Of a DNA stretch of 64,000 bases, positions 32,901 through 43,300 are shown in pieces. Positions within the stretch are counted from its first letter, which is position 1. Each line of letters opens with the position of its first letter. The notes beneath the pieces are model-generated. The model saw only the letters and a program-made list of their open reading frames with translations, was not told the origin of the DNA and searched no databases. Both the position numbers and the translations under genes were made by a program. The DNA comes from Limnomonas spitsbergensis (taxonomy: Eukaryota > Chlorophyta > Chlorophyceae > Chlamydomonadales): NCBI GenBank assembly GCA_037349105.1, contig JAYJMM010000061.1:434001-498000 (forward strand). The letters run 5' to 3'.

Positions 32901-35900
32901 CGTCACGTCATCCTGGGGTAGGTACATGGACCTGAGGTCAAAGCGCTGGACTAGGGATGGGAACTGGCGGTACGCCGCTAGGCCGGTGCCGTCGATCCCT
33001 GGGAGGTACAGCATGACCGGAAGTGTGGAGGGGTCTGCTGATCCAGCGGGTCGATCCACACCCGGGGAGTAGATGAAGGGCGGAGCGCCTGCGACAAGTG
33101 TGAAAAAGAAAGGGTCATCAGTGATTAGGGTTAAGGGTTTAGGTTTATAACTTCCAGTTAATTAAGGGAATGTACGGAGCTGCAAACAAAACGTGTTTTG
33201 TGAGGAGGGAGTGTTGAGGTAGGAGCAGTTGGCCTGCCACCCCCTACAGAGGGTTTGTGGCTGCCAGTGTTTGATGCGCACTAGACCACCTTTACCAGGC
33301 GGCCACCACTTGGCTGACAGGGATCAAACCTTGACCGGCCTTCGATCGGTGGTCCAAACAACAGGGCCTGCTGAACAAAACCATCATTATGGTAACGGCG
33401 CGGATGTGGCTTCGGCCCAGGCGCGCTGTTTCCTTAACTCTCATGCCTCCCACGGGGCCTAGCTTTCTTTCTTTCCTGGACAAAACCCTGCTGGCCACAA
33501 GTCGGGTTGTAGCCAAAGTGTACCTGGAGCACCCTCGAATGAAAAGTGAGGGCCTAGGTGCACAGGGCAGGAAGTAGTGGATGAGTGTGCGTTGCGAAGC
33601 CCTGTCACCTTTGCTTGTGCCAGCCATCTGGAACAGAGCCTCCATTCGAGGTCTTGCTTTGGTCTCCCCGAAGAGGCTTTCTGCCAGGCACACAAAAGAA
33701 AGGGAAAGGGGGCATTAAAGGACACATGTAGGAATAAAAGGCAATGGACAGGGAGGGGGGACACGTGAGAGGCAGGGCCTAGGGCATGCCTTCAGAGATC
33801 ATTACACTTGCCCTACATCCACTGCCGCAGTTGTGCTAGGTGAAAGTCACACTTGTGCTCCATCAGGGTCACACCTCAGGTCCGGACAGAAAACTAACAG
33901 TATTCAGATAGGCACGACCAACGCTGCATTATTGAAGAAGTATCAAATAATTAATAGTGTATTCCTAGAAGCAAAGGTGCACATTTATTTATAATCCATA
34001 AAGCACTGGGAGGGGCATTGGAGGGACACATGCGTCTATGACTGTGCTCATATGACATTGTTTTTAATCCATAAAATGCAGGGAGGGGCACATGCGTCCA
34101 TGACTGGGCTCATATGACATTGTTTTCAATCCATAAAATACAGGGAGGGGCACATGCGTCCATGACTGGGCGCACATGACATACTTTTGAAACCATGGAA
34201 AGCAGGGAGGGGCACCTGAACAGTCACATGACTGTGCCCACACATCGGGTTTATCCTGGCCAGGGCTCCAGCCTCACCTGATAGTGCGGGAAGGTCAATG
34301 ACAGGCACCAGCGGGCGGGTGGTGCGCTCCCGCTCATCATCCGAGGAATAGCCAAGGCCGAGCTCAACCACACGCGTGAGCCGGACTAGCCTTGCAGCAT
34401 CTAGCTCTGCCTGCCATCATGCGGAGCGGGGCACATGATGTTTAGCTGAGGGTGTATGATGTTTAACTGAGGGTGCATGATTTCAGCTGAGGGCGCATAT
34501 TGTTCAGTAGAGGTGGCGTATTGTTTGGCAAAGGGTGCATGATATTCTCCTGAGGCTACGGCACTGGGCGGACTGGGCACATTCCGTTTTCTGTTCAGGG
34601 CACATTGCTGCCTCCCGGATAAGTAAACTGGGCCCACTTCCTGATTTGTGTGGCTGCCCTTGATGCACGTGCTGAACCTCCTTAAGGGTGTTTCCAGGTA
34701 GGAGGTATTAGGCAGCCGATGGATGCTGCTGCATGCAGGTGAAGGCATTTTTAAGGCATTTCTCACTCTTTCAACCCGCATGAGCTGCCTTCCTTTCACT
34801 CAGGTCGTGCTAGTGGGTAGCTCTAACCAGCGAGTAAGTTGTGTGTATTTTTGTGTGTTTGCATGAGGGTTGGCAGGTAGATTTGACCCGTGAGTGTTTG
34901 TCACTTAGTCACTTGAGTGCGTTTGCTCAAGGGTTGGCGGGTAGATTTGACCAATGGGTATATGTGTTTGGTGTGTGTTGAATGTGGGGCAGGAGACCTT
35001 GACCTGCTCCATGCATCTATTTGCTGTTCTCATAATACGGCCCCAAGCTGCAACACTTGTTTCCGTAACCTCCACACCCTAACAGGGCGTAGCTTTCTTT
35101 CTTTCTTCCTTTCTTTCTTTCTGTCCTTTTAAGTCAGACGGGGCACGCCCAGTTGCAGCCAGCAGGGTGTTCATGCAGAGGGCTTTTGTTCAAAGAACAG
35201 TGTTCACCCTCTGCATTCTTCTAGCGCTCATGCATCCTGAACGTAAAGACGGATGTAATTTACCAGTACTACAGAAGGAGCTAGGGAAGAACCTTCATAT
35301 TCGTCAGTCTTGCATCTGGGTCTCAAGGCACAGTCCCAACCCTAGGGGACTGTGCCTTGAGACCCAGATGTGTCGCTTGTGTAAACATGTTGCTGATCGA
35401 TTTCGGCTTGTTTTCATATTTAAAAACGTTTGGTATTCGCTGTGGGATATGTTCGCGGAAGTCGCTTGACTGACCCCCCCATAGAATTGGGACTGTGGTC
35501 TCAATGAGCCGTCTTCACCAGGCTAGGGCTGCTAGGCCATGCATGCAGTGGCTGGTGGTTACAGTAGTTAGCCCAGTGATCTGGTTTGATTACCCCACAG
35601 CAGCAGAATTCATGCACATGCCTCATAAACACTTTGTGTGCAGCCAGTGCTGCTGGATGTACCTGAGGACGAGCCAGCGGTTCATTTAGGACTGTCTCGC
35701 TGGGGGAGCGGTTATCTGCACTGGCCGCTGATCCCGGGATCCGATCCGCAGTTATAGTGGCGCCAGCGGGAGGGGCAGCAGCAGCAGCAGGTGAGGAGGA
35801 GAAGTCCACTTGCGCCTCTTTCCGTCCCACACTGCTGTCTGATGCTGCGCTGCGGGCTACAGTGGGGCGCCTCAGAGGAATGTGTGGACAGCGTGGACTT

Positions 35901-35962
35901 CCCGAGTAGCTAGGAGGCACGGGGCGGAGGCCTGAGGCTTGCGGCGTGTGAATGCGCATCAT
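20958..35962 (-). CDS. PES: Phytyl ester synthase / diacylglycerol acyltransferase, plastid (PES1/2 family)
   Basis: Esterifies phytol and diacylglycerol with acyl groups in plastoglobules of stressed plastids. 18 exons: 35663-35962, 34278-34404, 33609-33680, 32871-33088, 31304-31432, 30931-31104, 30402-30457, 29687-29771, 28937-29074, 27990-28367, 27375-27497, 26453-26557, 24986-25078, 24304-24401, 23775-23880, 22777-22947, 21537-21707, 20958-21107. All phases agree, giving about 897 residues. The start MMRIHTPQASGLRP opens an S/A/R-rich transit-peptide-like exon. The hydrolase half has YLPGIDGTG, nucleophile GESFGG, acid GSLDLVIPS and histidine RSHAMLQ. The acyltransferase half has LLFVGNHQ with a downstream D, LLRGLAHPF, LLYPGGARE, RFGATIIPF and KVPARFYFVF, and ends APTFEP like plant PES. 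A linker of ~110 low-complexity residues (exon 10) makes it longer than Arabidopsis PES (~700). The donor of exon 10 (27990) is the least certain junction. Confidence 0.93.
21537..22120 (-). repeat. Four copies of the PES exon 17 acceptor and exon start
   Basis: Reading the minus strand, the real exon 17 starts at 21707 (ARRGVKMLDPAEDISEGM). Upstream copies begin near 21849 (ARRGVKMLDPVADIAGG), 21985 (MMLDSAADPADRMEEYLPG) and 22100 (VKMLDPAEDTADLVKK). The nearest one keeps its acceptor AG and about 30 codons. Confidence 0.88.
22925..23290 (-). repeat. Diverged copies of the PES exon 16 acceptor and exon start
   Basis: The real junction (plus-strand view ccatcctcacaaactcctgcctg, exon edge at 22947) recurs as tatcctcactaactcc (about 23016), gtcctcaagaactcctgcctg (about 23138) and atcctctcaacatcctgcctg (about 23250). 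Spacing is about 100-120 b. Confidence 0.72.
24415..24665. repeat. About 62-bp degenerate tandem repeat, four copies, PES intron 13
   Basis: Units share aagtgctggtag(c), ggatc(t/c)(g/c)aaca, agcac and cagggatt. They lie immediately upstream of exon 14 on the minus strand. Confidence 0.65.
25115..25490. repeat. 40-bp minisatellite, nine copies, PES intron 12
   Basis: Essentially identical units containing acaatccagcttagcctgta and ttgtatcggggtaccttggg. The final unit continues into cttaagttgtgccgtatc, which resembles the hairpin element at 42692-42815, a likely source. Confidence 0.95.
25560..26200. repeat. 29-bp minisatellite, about 22 copies, PES intron 12
   Basis: Near-identical 29-bp units containing ggacacattcttgtgactca followed by agctggagt. 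Only a handful of substitutions occur near the ends, so the array is recent or actively homogenised. Confidence 0.95.
26235..26500 (-). repeat. Three copies of the PES exon 12 end and donor
   Basis: The real exon end and donor (plus view gtacctgatggttgcccac, junction 26453/26452) recurs as gtacctgatagttgcccac (about 26350) and gtacctgctggttacccac (about 26258). Each retains the complement of a CAG/GTAC 5' splice site. Confidence 0.82.
26550..26670 (-). repeat. Duplicated PES exon 12 acceptor
   Basis: Plus-strand gctcacctgcaggcaagaca at 26552 (real acceptor, exon edge 26557) is repeated exactly at 26633. The copied block also includes the first exon bases GTGAGC, which themselves look like a donor. 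Confidence 0.85.
26805..27372. repeat. Pyrimidine-only C-rich tract in PES intron 11
   Basis: About 550 b of ccccacctcc-type sequence with C runs of 8-14, ending at the donor of exon 11 (27375). The Pro/Ser ORFs on the plus strand are compositional. On the transcribed strand of PES the pre-mRNA would be purine-rich here. Confidence 0.85.
28335..28520 (-). repeat. Tandem duplication across the PES exon 10 acceptor
   Basis: About 90 b are duplicated: gatgccaacttcctgaggca and the flanking atgatcttgg(t/c)tag(a/g)ttg (exon start) and catcctctaattttaaattc (intron) occur at 28338-28428 and again at 28429-28514. The copies differ at few positions, so the duplication is fairly young. Both have an intact acceptor. 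Confidence 0.92.
31415..31780 (-). repeat. Copies of the PES exon 5 acceptor region
   Basis: The real plus-strand view is ctcagcctccagcagaccct followed by aaacaagggagcc (exon edge 31432). Relatives: gagcagaccctgaataaagg (31503), caagcagaccttcaaaaacg (31602), gagctcagcctctagcagac (31698) and gggcagaccttgtgaaaagg (31752). Spacing is about 50-100 b. Confidence 0.72.
32390..32900 (-). repeat. Duplications around the PES exon 4 donor
   Basis: The junction region (plus view caccttgatcacttgtatcag, donor 32871/32870) has a copy at about 32400 (catcctgaccacttgcatcag) and one at about 32710 (caccttgaccactgggcc). The adjoining 125-145 b block with catcaggcctgctgcacca and cagatcaccgtgatgtccct is present two to three times. 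Confidence 0.72.
33290..33480. mobile_element. SINE-like family 2 fragment plus (CTTT)-tailed element
   Basis: 33290-33375 carries the box-B-like gctgacagggatcaaacctt and gggcctgctgaac of family 2 (minus orientation). It abuts a family 3 element (33385-33475, plus) running from ggtaacggcgcggatgtggc to ctttctttctttcc, with cctcccacggggc near its end. It lies in PES intron 3, between exons 3 and 4. Confidence 0.6.
33985..34220. repeat. 62-bp tandem repeat, three to four copies, PES intron 2
   Basis: Units share ggaggggcacatgcgtccat, gactgggctcatatgacatt and aatccataaaat. Confidence 0.85.
34430..34545. repeat. About 30-bp degenerate repeat near the PES exon 2 acceptor
   Basis: Four to five variants of gctgagggtgtatgatgttt (gctgagggcgcatattgttc, actgagggtgcatgattt) lie just upstream of exon 2 on the minus strand. 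Confidence 0.65.
35035..35132 (+). mobile_element. (CTTT)-tailed element family 3, degenerate copy
   Basis: Contains ggccccaagctgc, cctaacagggcgtagctttc and a tail of ctttctttcttcctttct. Lies in PES intron 1. Confidence 0.5.
35313..35370. repeat. Perfect 25-bp inverted repeat with 8-b loop
   Basis: Arm catctgggtctcaaggcaca plus gtccc at 35313-35337 is matched exactly by its complement at 35346-35370, with loop aaccctag. It lies in PES intron 1. It could be a foldback element end or a small-RNA-type hairpin; nothing else in view is a copy. Confidence 0.9.
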
Positions 35963-37397
35963 GGCGAATAGTTTGCCAAGCTTGAAATTAATACGACTGA
36001 GACGAGAATCCGGTTAGTGGTATTGCACGCGCTGAGATAACCGCGCTGAAACAAACCACCAGTTGCGTGGCCTCAGGATCAGTGCTTTCAAAGAAAGAAG
36101 TACGGACAAAAATACGGAGTGGGGGTCAGAGATCCTGCCCACCCGCTTGGCTCCACCCCCCCGCCTGCTGGCACACTCGCTACCAACAGGGCCACCTCGT
36201 GCCACTATCATTTATAAGCGGGATTAACCCCCTACATCTGTTGTCTCCCCTCCCAACTACTTGCAGCAGGACTTGCAGCACCACCTTCTTGTTATATTTC
36301 CACTCCCATCACTCAGATCAGGAGTGGCACAGTCACCCGTGCAGCCCCTCTCCAATTTGTTTCCCGCATGGCCCACCAGCTTGCATCACACCTCTTTGCT
36401 ATGCAGCATGCAGTAGTCATTCCCCACCCCAGGTAACACACCCCTGTCCCACACTCCCATGCAGCAGACTGCTGTCCCGTGCATGCAACACACTCATACC
36501 ATGCTACACACCCGTGTCCCATTTTGTCCCCACATGCCCACATGACTCTGCCATGAGCGCTAAGGGGCAGAAGTTCAGCTACAACCTCCTGCCACACTCC
36601 CTAAAACATGCATGTGTGTTCATTTGGGGGGTCGCCCATATCTACCAGCCATCAACATTAGGAATATTACGAGTCAGGTGAATCTCCTCTTAGGCCCAAG
36701 CCTCCTGTCCTCTACACCCCAGCTCTCTGGACTCTTGGAGGCTGGCAGCCTTCTCAGGGCTACTCAAGTCAAGTGGGCCCATGCGCCCATCATCCTAAGA
36801 TGATAGCTTAGGGTTCATCCCTAACAACTCGTTATGCTACTTTCCTACTTGTTTGCCAAGGTTCAGCCAGAGGAGTGGTGCACCACAACTCTGATTCCGC
36901 CAACAGCTTGATTGCATCCCCAGGAAAGCAAGGATAGATACTGGTAATTGCTTCTGACAGTGCGGAAACTGGAAATCTGGCATATGTTGCCCTACTTGAG
37001 AACATGTATCGAATCTTTAACTGTTTACTACTGCCACAGGTGCTGCAGTGAAGTTTGTGAAGTTTGGCAGTCCAGCGGTGCGTCACATTTGATGCATGGG
37101 GCAGTGAGAGCCAGATATCTGCTTGCTTACATTTTTATGACCCCGTGTATCCATTGAGTGACCTTGAGCATGCATAAAACCACCTTAAAAAGCCGTGTCT
37201 AGGGGGCAGGCACTGGATCTTAAAAACATGACCGCCCTACCGCTGGATGCCATTTCAGAAAGGCTTGCCGCACCAAGCTGGTCCCCTGGTACTGCAGACG
37301 ACTGTCAGGCCATGGCTGCTGGGGTCTGCGATATTTTATAACTCTCCGAATTGTTTGTGAAGTGGAGACGTTTGCCCGATCTGGTGCCTCATGCATC
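35963..37397. other. Intergenic: PES upstream region and 3' flank of the CS-domain gene
   Basis: Presumed PES promoter and 5' UTR immediately right of 35962; no TATA box is obvious. 36160-36560 is C/A/T-rich with cacacccctgtccca-type words. 37040-37100 carries a short copy of the LINE 3' end (gaagtttgtgaagtttg). No gene recognised. Confidence 0.5.
37127..37131 (-). terminator. Candidate TGTAA polyadenylation signal, CS-domain gene
   Basis: TGTAA on the minus strand about 270 b after the stop at 37398. This is the signal used by chlorophycean nuclear genes. One occurrence of a pentamer is weak evidence alone. Confidence 0.35.
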
Positions 37398-40300
37398 CTA
37401 ATTTTGGTCCAGATCCGCATCCTGGTCGTTCAAGAACCTCCCTTCTTCCTCCTCCACCTTCTTCTGTCGCACTGTGTCAGACCTGCAGGATTGATGGTGG
37501 TGGTTTCTCAATTACCAGATTTGAAGCTTTAGCCATAGGTTACTGGCAGGTGGGCATGGGGTTCGTAAGTTTGCTGTGCGCCTCGTTGCGTACTATGGAA
37601 GGTTTGTTTTTCAAACACAGGCCACTTTCATTGGGCCGACCCTTGGTCACGTGAAGCCCGATTGGGAAACAAACCTGGACAGGCCTACAGACAACAGCTC
37701 AAGCATCAGAGAAGGCCATAAATGCCTGAGGCCTCCGGCTGGAGGCCGTTTGAGGGGGGAAATTGCAGCTCAGTAATTGCTGAGCCAAGCAAACACATTA
37801 AATACTTGTACCCCCTATTCCTGTAGTTAAAAGCCACCTCTGCATCAGCACACTCACATACACCGCTCAAGGATGCTGCCCACTGGTAATGCTCGATGCA
37901 TGGGGCATGTGCCTTTAAACCGGTACAGGCACTAAATGCGCTAGGACAGCAAGTGAAAACCAGCGACACCCCTGGGCTAGCAACTAACACACAACCACGA
38001 CAGTTAAGTGGGAATGAACCCCATGGTGCAGAAGATAATCCCCAGCCATAAGACATGACTTGGGTGCAAAAGAATCCTGGTGAACACTACTTAGAAAACT
38101 TGAGAGTGTATATGAGTGTTTGAGTGATGCTGCTGACTTGCCTGTACTGCTCAACACTAATGCTGACTCACCTGTACTGCTCAAGGATGCTGCTGGGCAG
38201 ATCGCTGTAGTCCTTCTCATAGTCGTCCCATTGCGTATCAGGGTGCTGCTCCAGCAGGCGTGGCCACCACATCTCTGCATGCCTCCAACTCCTGCATGCA
38301 CCCCGATGAATGTGTGAATTTGTGATTTATAATTTGAGTGAAGCATAACCGGTACGGTACAATTGAATAATTTATGCTTGTGAAGTTTGTGAAGTTTGTG
38401 AAGTTCTTACAGTCCAACAGAGCATCACACTTGATGCATGGGACATGTGCCCGTAAACCGGTACAGGCCCTTGATACACTAGGACAGAAAGCGAAAACCA
38501 GTGACCCACTGACCCCCCTGGGCAAGCAACTAGCACACAACCACGACAGTGGCGTGGGAATGAACCCCATAGTTCAGAAGATAAGCCCCAGCCATAAAAC
38601 ATGACGTGGGTGCAAAAGAGTTCGATTGAGCACCGCCTAGAGAGTTAGGGGGGAGACAGGAATTTTGGCAAAATTTTGAGATGATTCTCTCTTTTCATCA
38701 TACACTGAGAGATAAAACAACCAAATTTCTTCCAGAACACATATGCAGAATCCGCTGCATTTAGTTGGCCCCACACTCCATTTGCGCACCGTTTCATGGC
38801 CTCATCCTCGTCCTCTAGGAAATTATGGAAAGGAAGGTTAAACTGAAAACGAAGGTCTGTATAGAACGGGCAGTAAATCATGTGAAGCTCATCCTCCCGA
38901 CATTCAAGATTGCAGCATCTACAAATCCTCTCGCTACGAGGCACACAGGGTTTCTCAAAGCGCCCCGTCTCATCATTCAGCCAATGCGACCCCATCCGAT
39001 ATCGGGCTACAGCGAAAATAATATTAGGCTTACTTAAATTGTACCAGAAAGTCTCCTTCACATCACGCTTAATTTTTAACCACTTAGAGAACGTAAACAA
39101 TTTGAACCCTGTGCGTTCTGAGTCAGGAGTAGCACGTTCTGACAGGGCCGTATGTGGCATGTCCCTGGAAATTTTGGAAAGCCACTGATCCCCAGCTGAA
39201 TTCACAATGACCTCAATATCCAAAGAGGTATTGGCTGAAGAAGTCAATAAATCAATACCCAGAGTCATCAATATCGCAGACAGAAAACCAGCCCAACAAA
39301 GTGAAGTGCCAGCCTTCGCCAAATCACAACTTTCCTGCATAGCCATTTTCACAAGGACATTGTCAGGCCTCAGATCGATTATATTCCAAAAACTCAGGGT
39401 CTGCTGAAAAAGACTTAAGATAAGGGGTTCACGGAGGAGTTCACTCATGAGAACATACTCGGCCACAGACTTGCGAAGACCCAGACACTGCCTTAGGAAA
39501 CCCTTGTGGATTACCTCCAAATCTCTAGAGAAACCAGTATCTGTCAAGCCGACTCCTTTCGCAAGGAGACCTGGTCCCCAAATTTCACACCCATAAAAGA
39601 GAATAGGCTTCACCAAAGAGTCAGAAAGATGACATTTAATGTGAACATTGTGTATGTCAAGCTCATGACATCTCCGGACCATGGCATACAAAGCTGCCCT
39701 CCCCTTGTTGACACAACGTCTATCTGCTCCCTTCATACCCTCTGCCTCATCAAATAACATACCCAAGTAGATGAAAAAGGGCTTAATATCAAGAACACTT
39801 CCGTCATAAGACAGAGATGCCAAATGACGGCAATATTTCTGGTTAAAAACAACTGCTTCAGATTTTTTTTTATTGTCTGTCAAGGCATTGTGGCGACAAA
39901 AAATATGGAGAGCATCAAGAAGTGAGACAATTGCCAGCAAACCCATTCCGGCAATTATTAAACTGGGACAGCTAGCGGTACGGTGCCCCTGGACTAACAA
40001 GCAATCTTTACAATAATCAGCTGCAGGATGTGTAAAGAGTTGGGTTCAAGGAAAAGAGGGTGAGTAGCTGAGCAAAATGATGATGGACCAGAGGGGGAAC
40101 AGCTGTACACAAACCCGAAACCAATATGAATTGCACAAAATGGATGGCTCTTTGAGACAGGTTCCATGCACCCCATGATCTAAGGCTGTGGACTATTGGA
40201 GAGGTCAGCTGCGCATGCGGCAGGCCAAGTGAGTCAGCATGCGGCAGGCCAAGTGAGACAGCATGCGGCAGGCCAAGTGAGACAGCATGCGGCAGGCCAA

Positions 40301-43300
40301 GTGAGACAGCATGCGGCAGGCCAAGTGAGACAGCATGCGGCAGGCCAAGTGAGACAGCATGCGGCAGGCCAAGTGAGACAGCATGCGGCAGGCCAAGTGA
40401 GACAGCATGCGGCAGGCCATACTGCCACGACCATTCAGTCCCACACACCTTGGACTCCTGCATCTCTGCACCCGCTTCAACCTTGTGCCTATTAGGCTGT
40501 ATGGGCACTGGATATAAGCAACTGATTAGAATACGAAACAAAGCCCTTCCACTCGTATTTAGTGCCTGTACCGGTTTACGGGCACAAGTCCCATGCATCA
40601 AATGTGCTGCTCCGCTGGACTGTAAGAACTTTATAAAAACTTCACACCACTTCACTAGTCACCTCCTAACCCTGTACATCCTGCCCCCTGTACATCCTGC
40701 CCCCTGTACCAAGCCCCCTGTACATCCTGCCCCCTGTACATCCTGTCCCCTGTACATCCTGCCCCTTGTACATCCTGACATCCTGTCCCCTGTACATCCT
40801 GCCCCCTGCACCCTGCCCCCTGTACATCCTGCACCCTGTACATTGCCCTGTACCCTGCCCCTGTACAGCCTGCACCCTGTACATCGCCCTGTACCCTGCC
40901 CCCTGTACATCCTGCACCCTGTATATCGCCCTGTACCCTGCCCCTTGTACATCCTGCACCCTGTACATCGCCCTGTACCCTGCCCCCTGTACATCCTGTA
41001 CCCTGTACATCCTGCACCCTACACACCCTGTACCCTGTTCATCTCCCTGTACCCTGTACATCTCCCTGTACCCTGCACTCCTGGGGTACCCCCTGTAACC
41101 TCTGCACCCCCTTGGGATACATCCTGGACCCTACACCCTGCACCCTAATTGCCAACTATTGACACTTTGAGTACCATGATTTACCCCCCGCCCCCCAACT
41201 CACAATTCCAGGTTTAAGTCCCTTGACTTAACGCACCTCGCAATCAGCTCGAGATTCATCTTAGTCAACGTGATGTAACAGCCACCGCTGCTGCTGCTCA
41301 TGACCCTGCAACGGCTCCCGCCACTCCCTGGCCACAGGCCCCCGCCGCGCCCGGCATCGATACCGAGGGAGCCAACAAGGGTGGCCAAGTCAATTCTTCG
41401 GGATGAAACACCCAAATTCAAATGTGGCATGTCGTTGGCCTCAACCGTCCAGAAGCTTCCGTCGGGCAGCACGCTGCGGTACAGCTGACCTCCAAGGTAC
41501 ACCTGTCCTGACAGCCTGTCTTTCACCTGCAGGAGACCAGCGGGTTGGTGGAGAAGGCATTCAAGTGGTCTGAATGAAACAGTCATTTGGAAAACTTGTT
41601 TCTGGTCTGGAACACTAGCCTGAGTTCCTATAAGTTTGCTGAGTTACATCTACGACTACCAGGCAGCCAGGACAAGGAGAGGCTTCAAGGCATAGGCAAC
41701 AACAGTATTGTTGCTGTTACAAAATTGATGCGACCACCCAAAGCCTTTTTCCACCCTGAGTTTCGGCCTGTTTATTGTTATGTGCACCAAAACAGCCTGC
41801 TTTCCAGCCTGCTCTGTCGTCAGCACTGTTTATCGTTGTTAGCACCAGATCAATATTGAGCTGACAGGGATCAAACCCTATATCCGGCATACGGGCAGTT
41901 GCCCAAGCTACAGAGCCTACTGCATCTTTATGGCTCCCCCGAACTTTGGCTGTGATGTAGCTAAATTGTAGCTGAAGCAACCTTACGTAAACAGTGCAGG
42001 ACAACAGTGACTGAGATCGTCGATTTCCCCTGGCACAAGGGGTCCCCATTGAGCTGGGCAGTCTGCAGGGTTCAGTCGGCTGTCGCTCTTATAAGGCCCT
42101 TGTTGCTGTCAGCAAAAGTGTGACCCACCTCCAGCCTCCTGGGCCCCAGTGTGACATGCAGCTGCTTTGCTGGAAAGCCTTTTGGCACCTGAGCACCAGC
42201 CAGGCAGAGCAGCAAGCACATGCTGTGATCAATCACCTCATTATCACATACACACGGCAACCATGCATTGTATTGCAATATATGCTCTGCACGTTAACTT
42301 CAAAAAATGCAAACAAGCCCAGCATGATGCAACATATAGCAGCTGCAGCATGAGCAAGATTTGCTTGAGAGACATAAGGGGGAAACCTCATATCCAGCAG
42401 CCTTCATCAACCACCCCATTAGTTATGTGTGCAAGTGTGTGAACTGAAAAAAAAAGGAAATCCAGCGAGGCAGCAGATTTGATGCTAGGAACAGGTGCCC
42501 TGAAAGCAGTGTGCATGTCAAGCAGCAAAGGGACGTCTGCCTCACGAGCCGACCACAACGCTCTTCAGAGCACCTCATGCTTGTCCGAGCATGGAGTCCA
42601 CGCGCTATCATCGTTGAGTGTTCGTGCAATGGTGTGATAGCATGTGAGGTACTGTGTGAGAAAGGGGCATATCAAAGATACGGCTCAATATGGCACAGGT
42701 TCAGCCGGATTATGCTATCATGGTGGATCCACACAGACCCACCCGGATCCACCATGGTAGCACAATCCGGCTGAATTTGTGCCGTATCAAGCCGTATTGT
42801 GCCGTATCGTGGCACCTTGGTTGTAAAATACTGAGCCTGTGCCGTATTGCGCCATATCGTGCCACCATGAGAACCACCGAGCCCATGCTGCCCACTTGCC
42901 CACCTGAAGCACCATGATCTGGATCTCCGATGCGCTCTGTCTCCACCGACAGCTGCCGTCGCTGAGCTGGCACCATGCCTGGCGCTGGCTTTCCGGCAGT
43001 TCCTTGGCATCATAGTACACGCGACACAGCCCAAACGGGTGCCTGGTGGGGAGGAGGAAGGGAATATAAGCCAGCCAGGTCATGGTGCCGTTCATCATGC
43101 GTAGTCTCAGCTGCAATCGTGGCCTATGGCTCGGGTAGCCTGGTGCAGCAAGCCCTGCTGCTTGAGCTACCGGCTCTAAGTCCATCAAGGTCTTTTCCCA
43201 TCAGGCTGTAGGAAGTGGTGTGGGGCCGCTGAAACAAACACTGGATCGTAATTTATGTTGGGATTTAGCTTAGACTCGCTCAGGGGGTCGCGGCCTGCCC

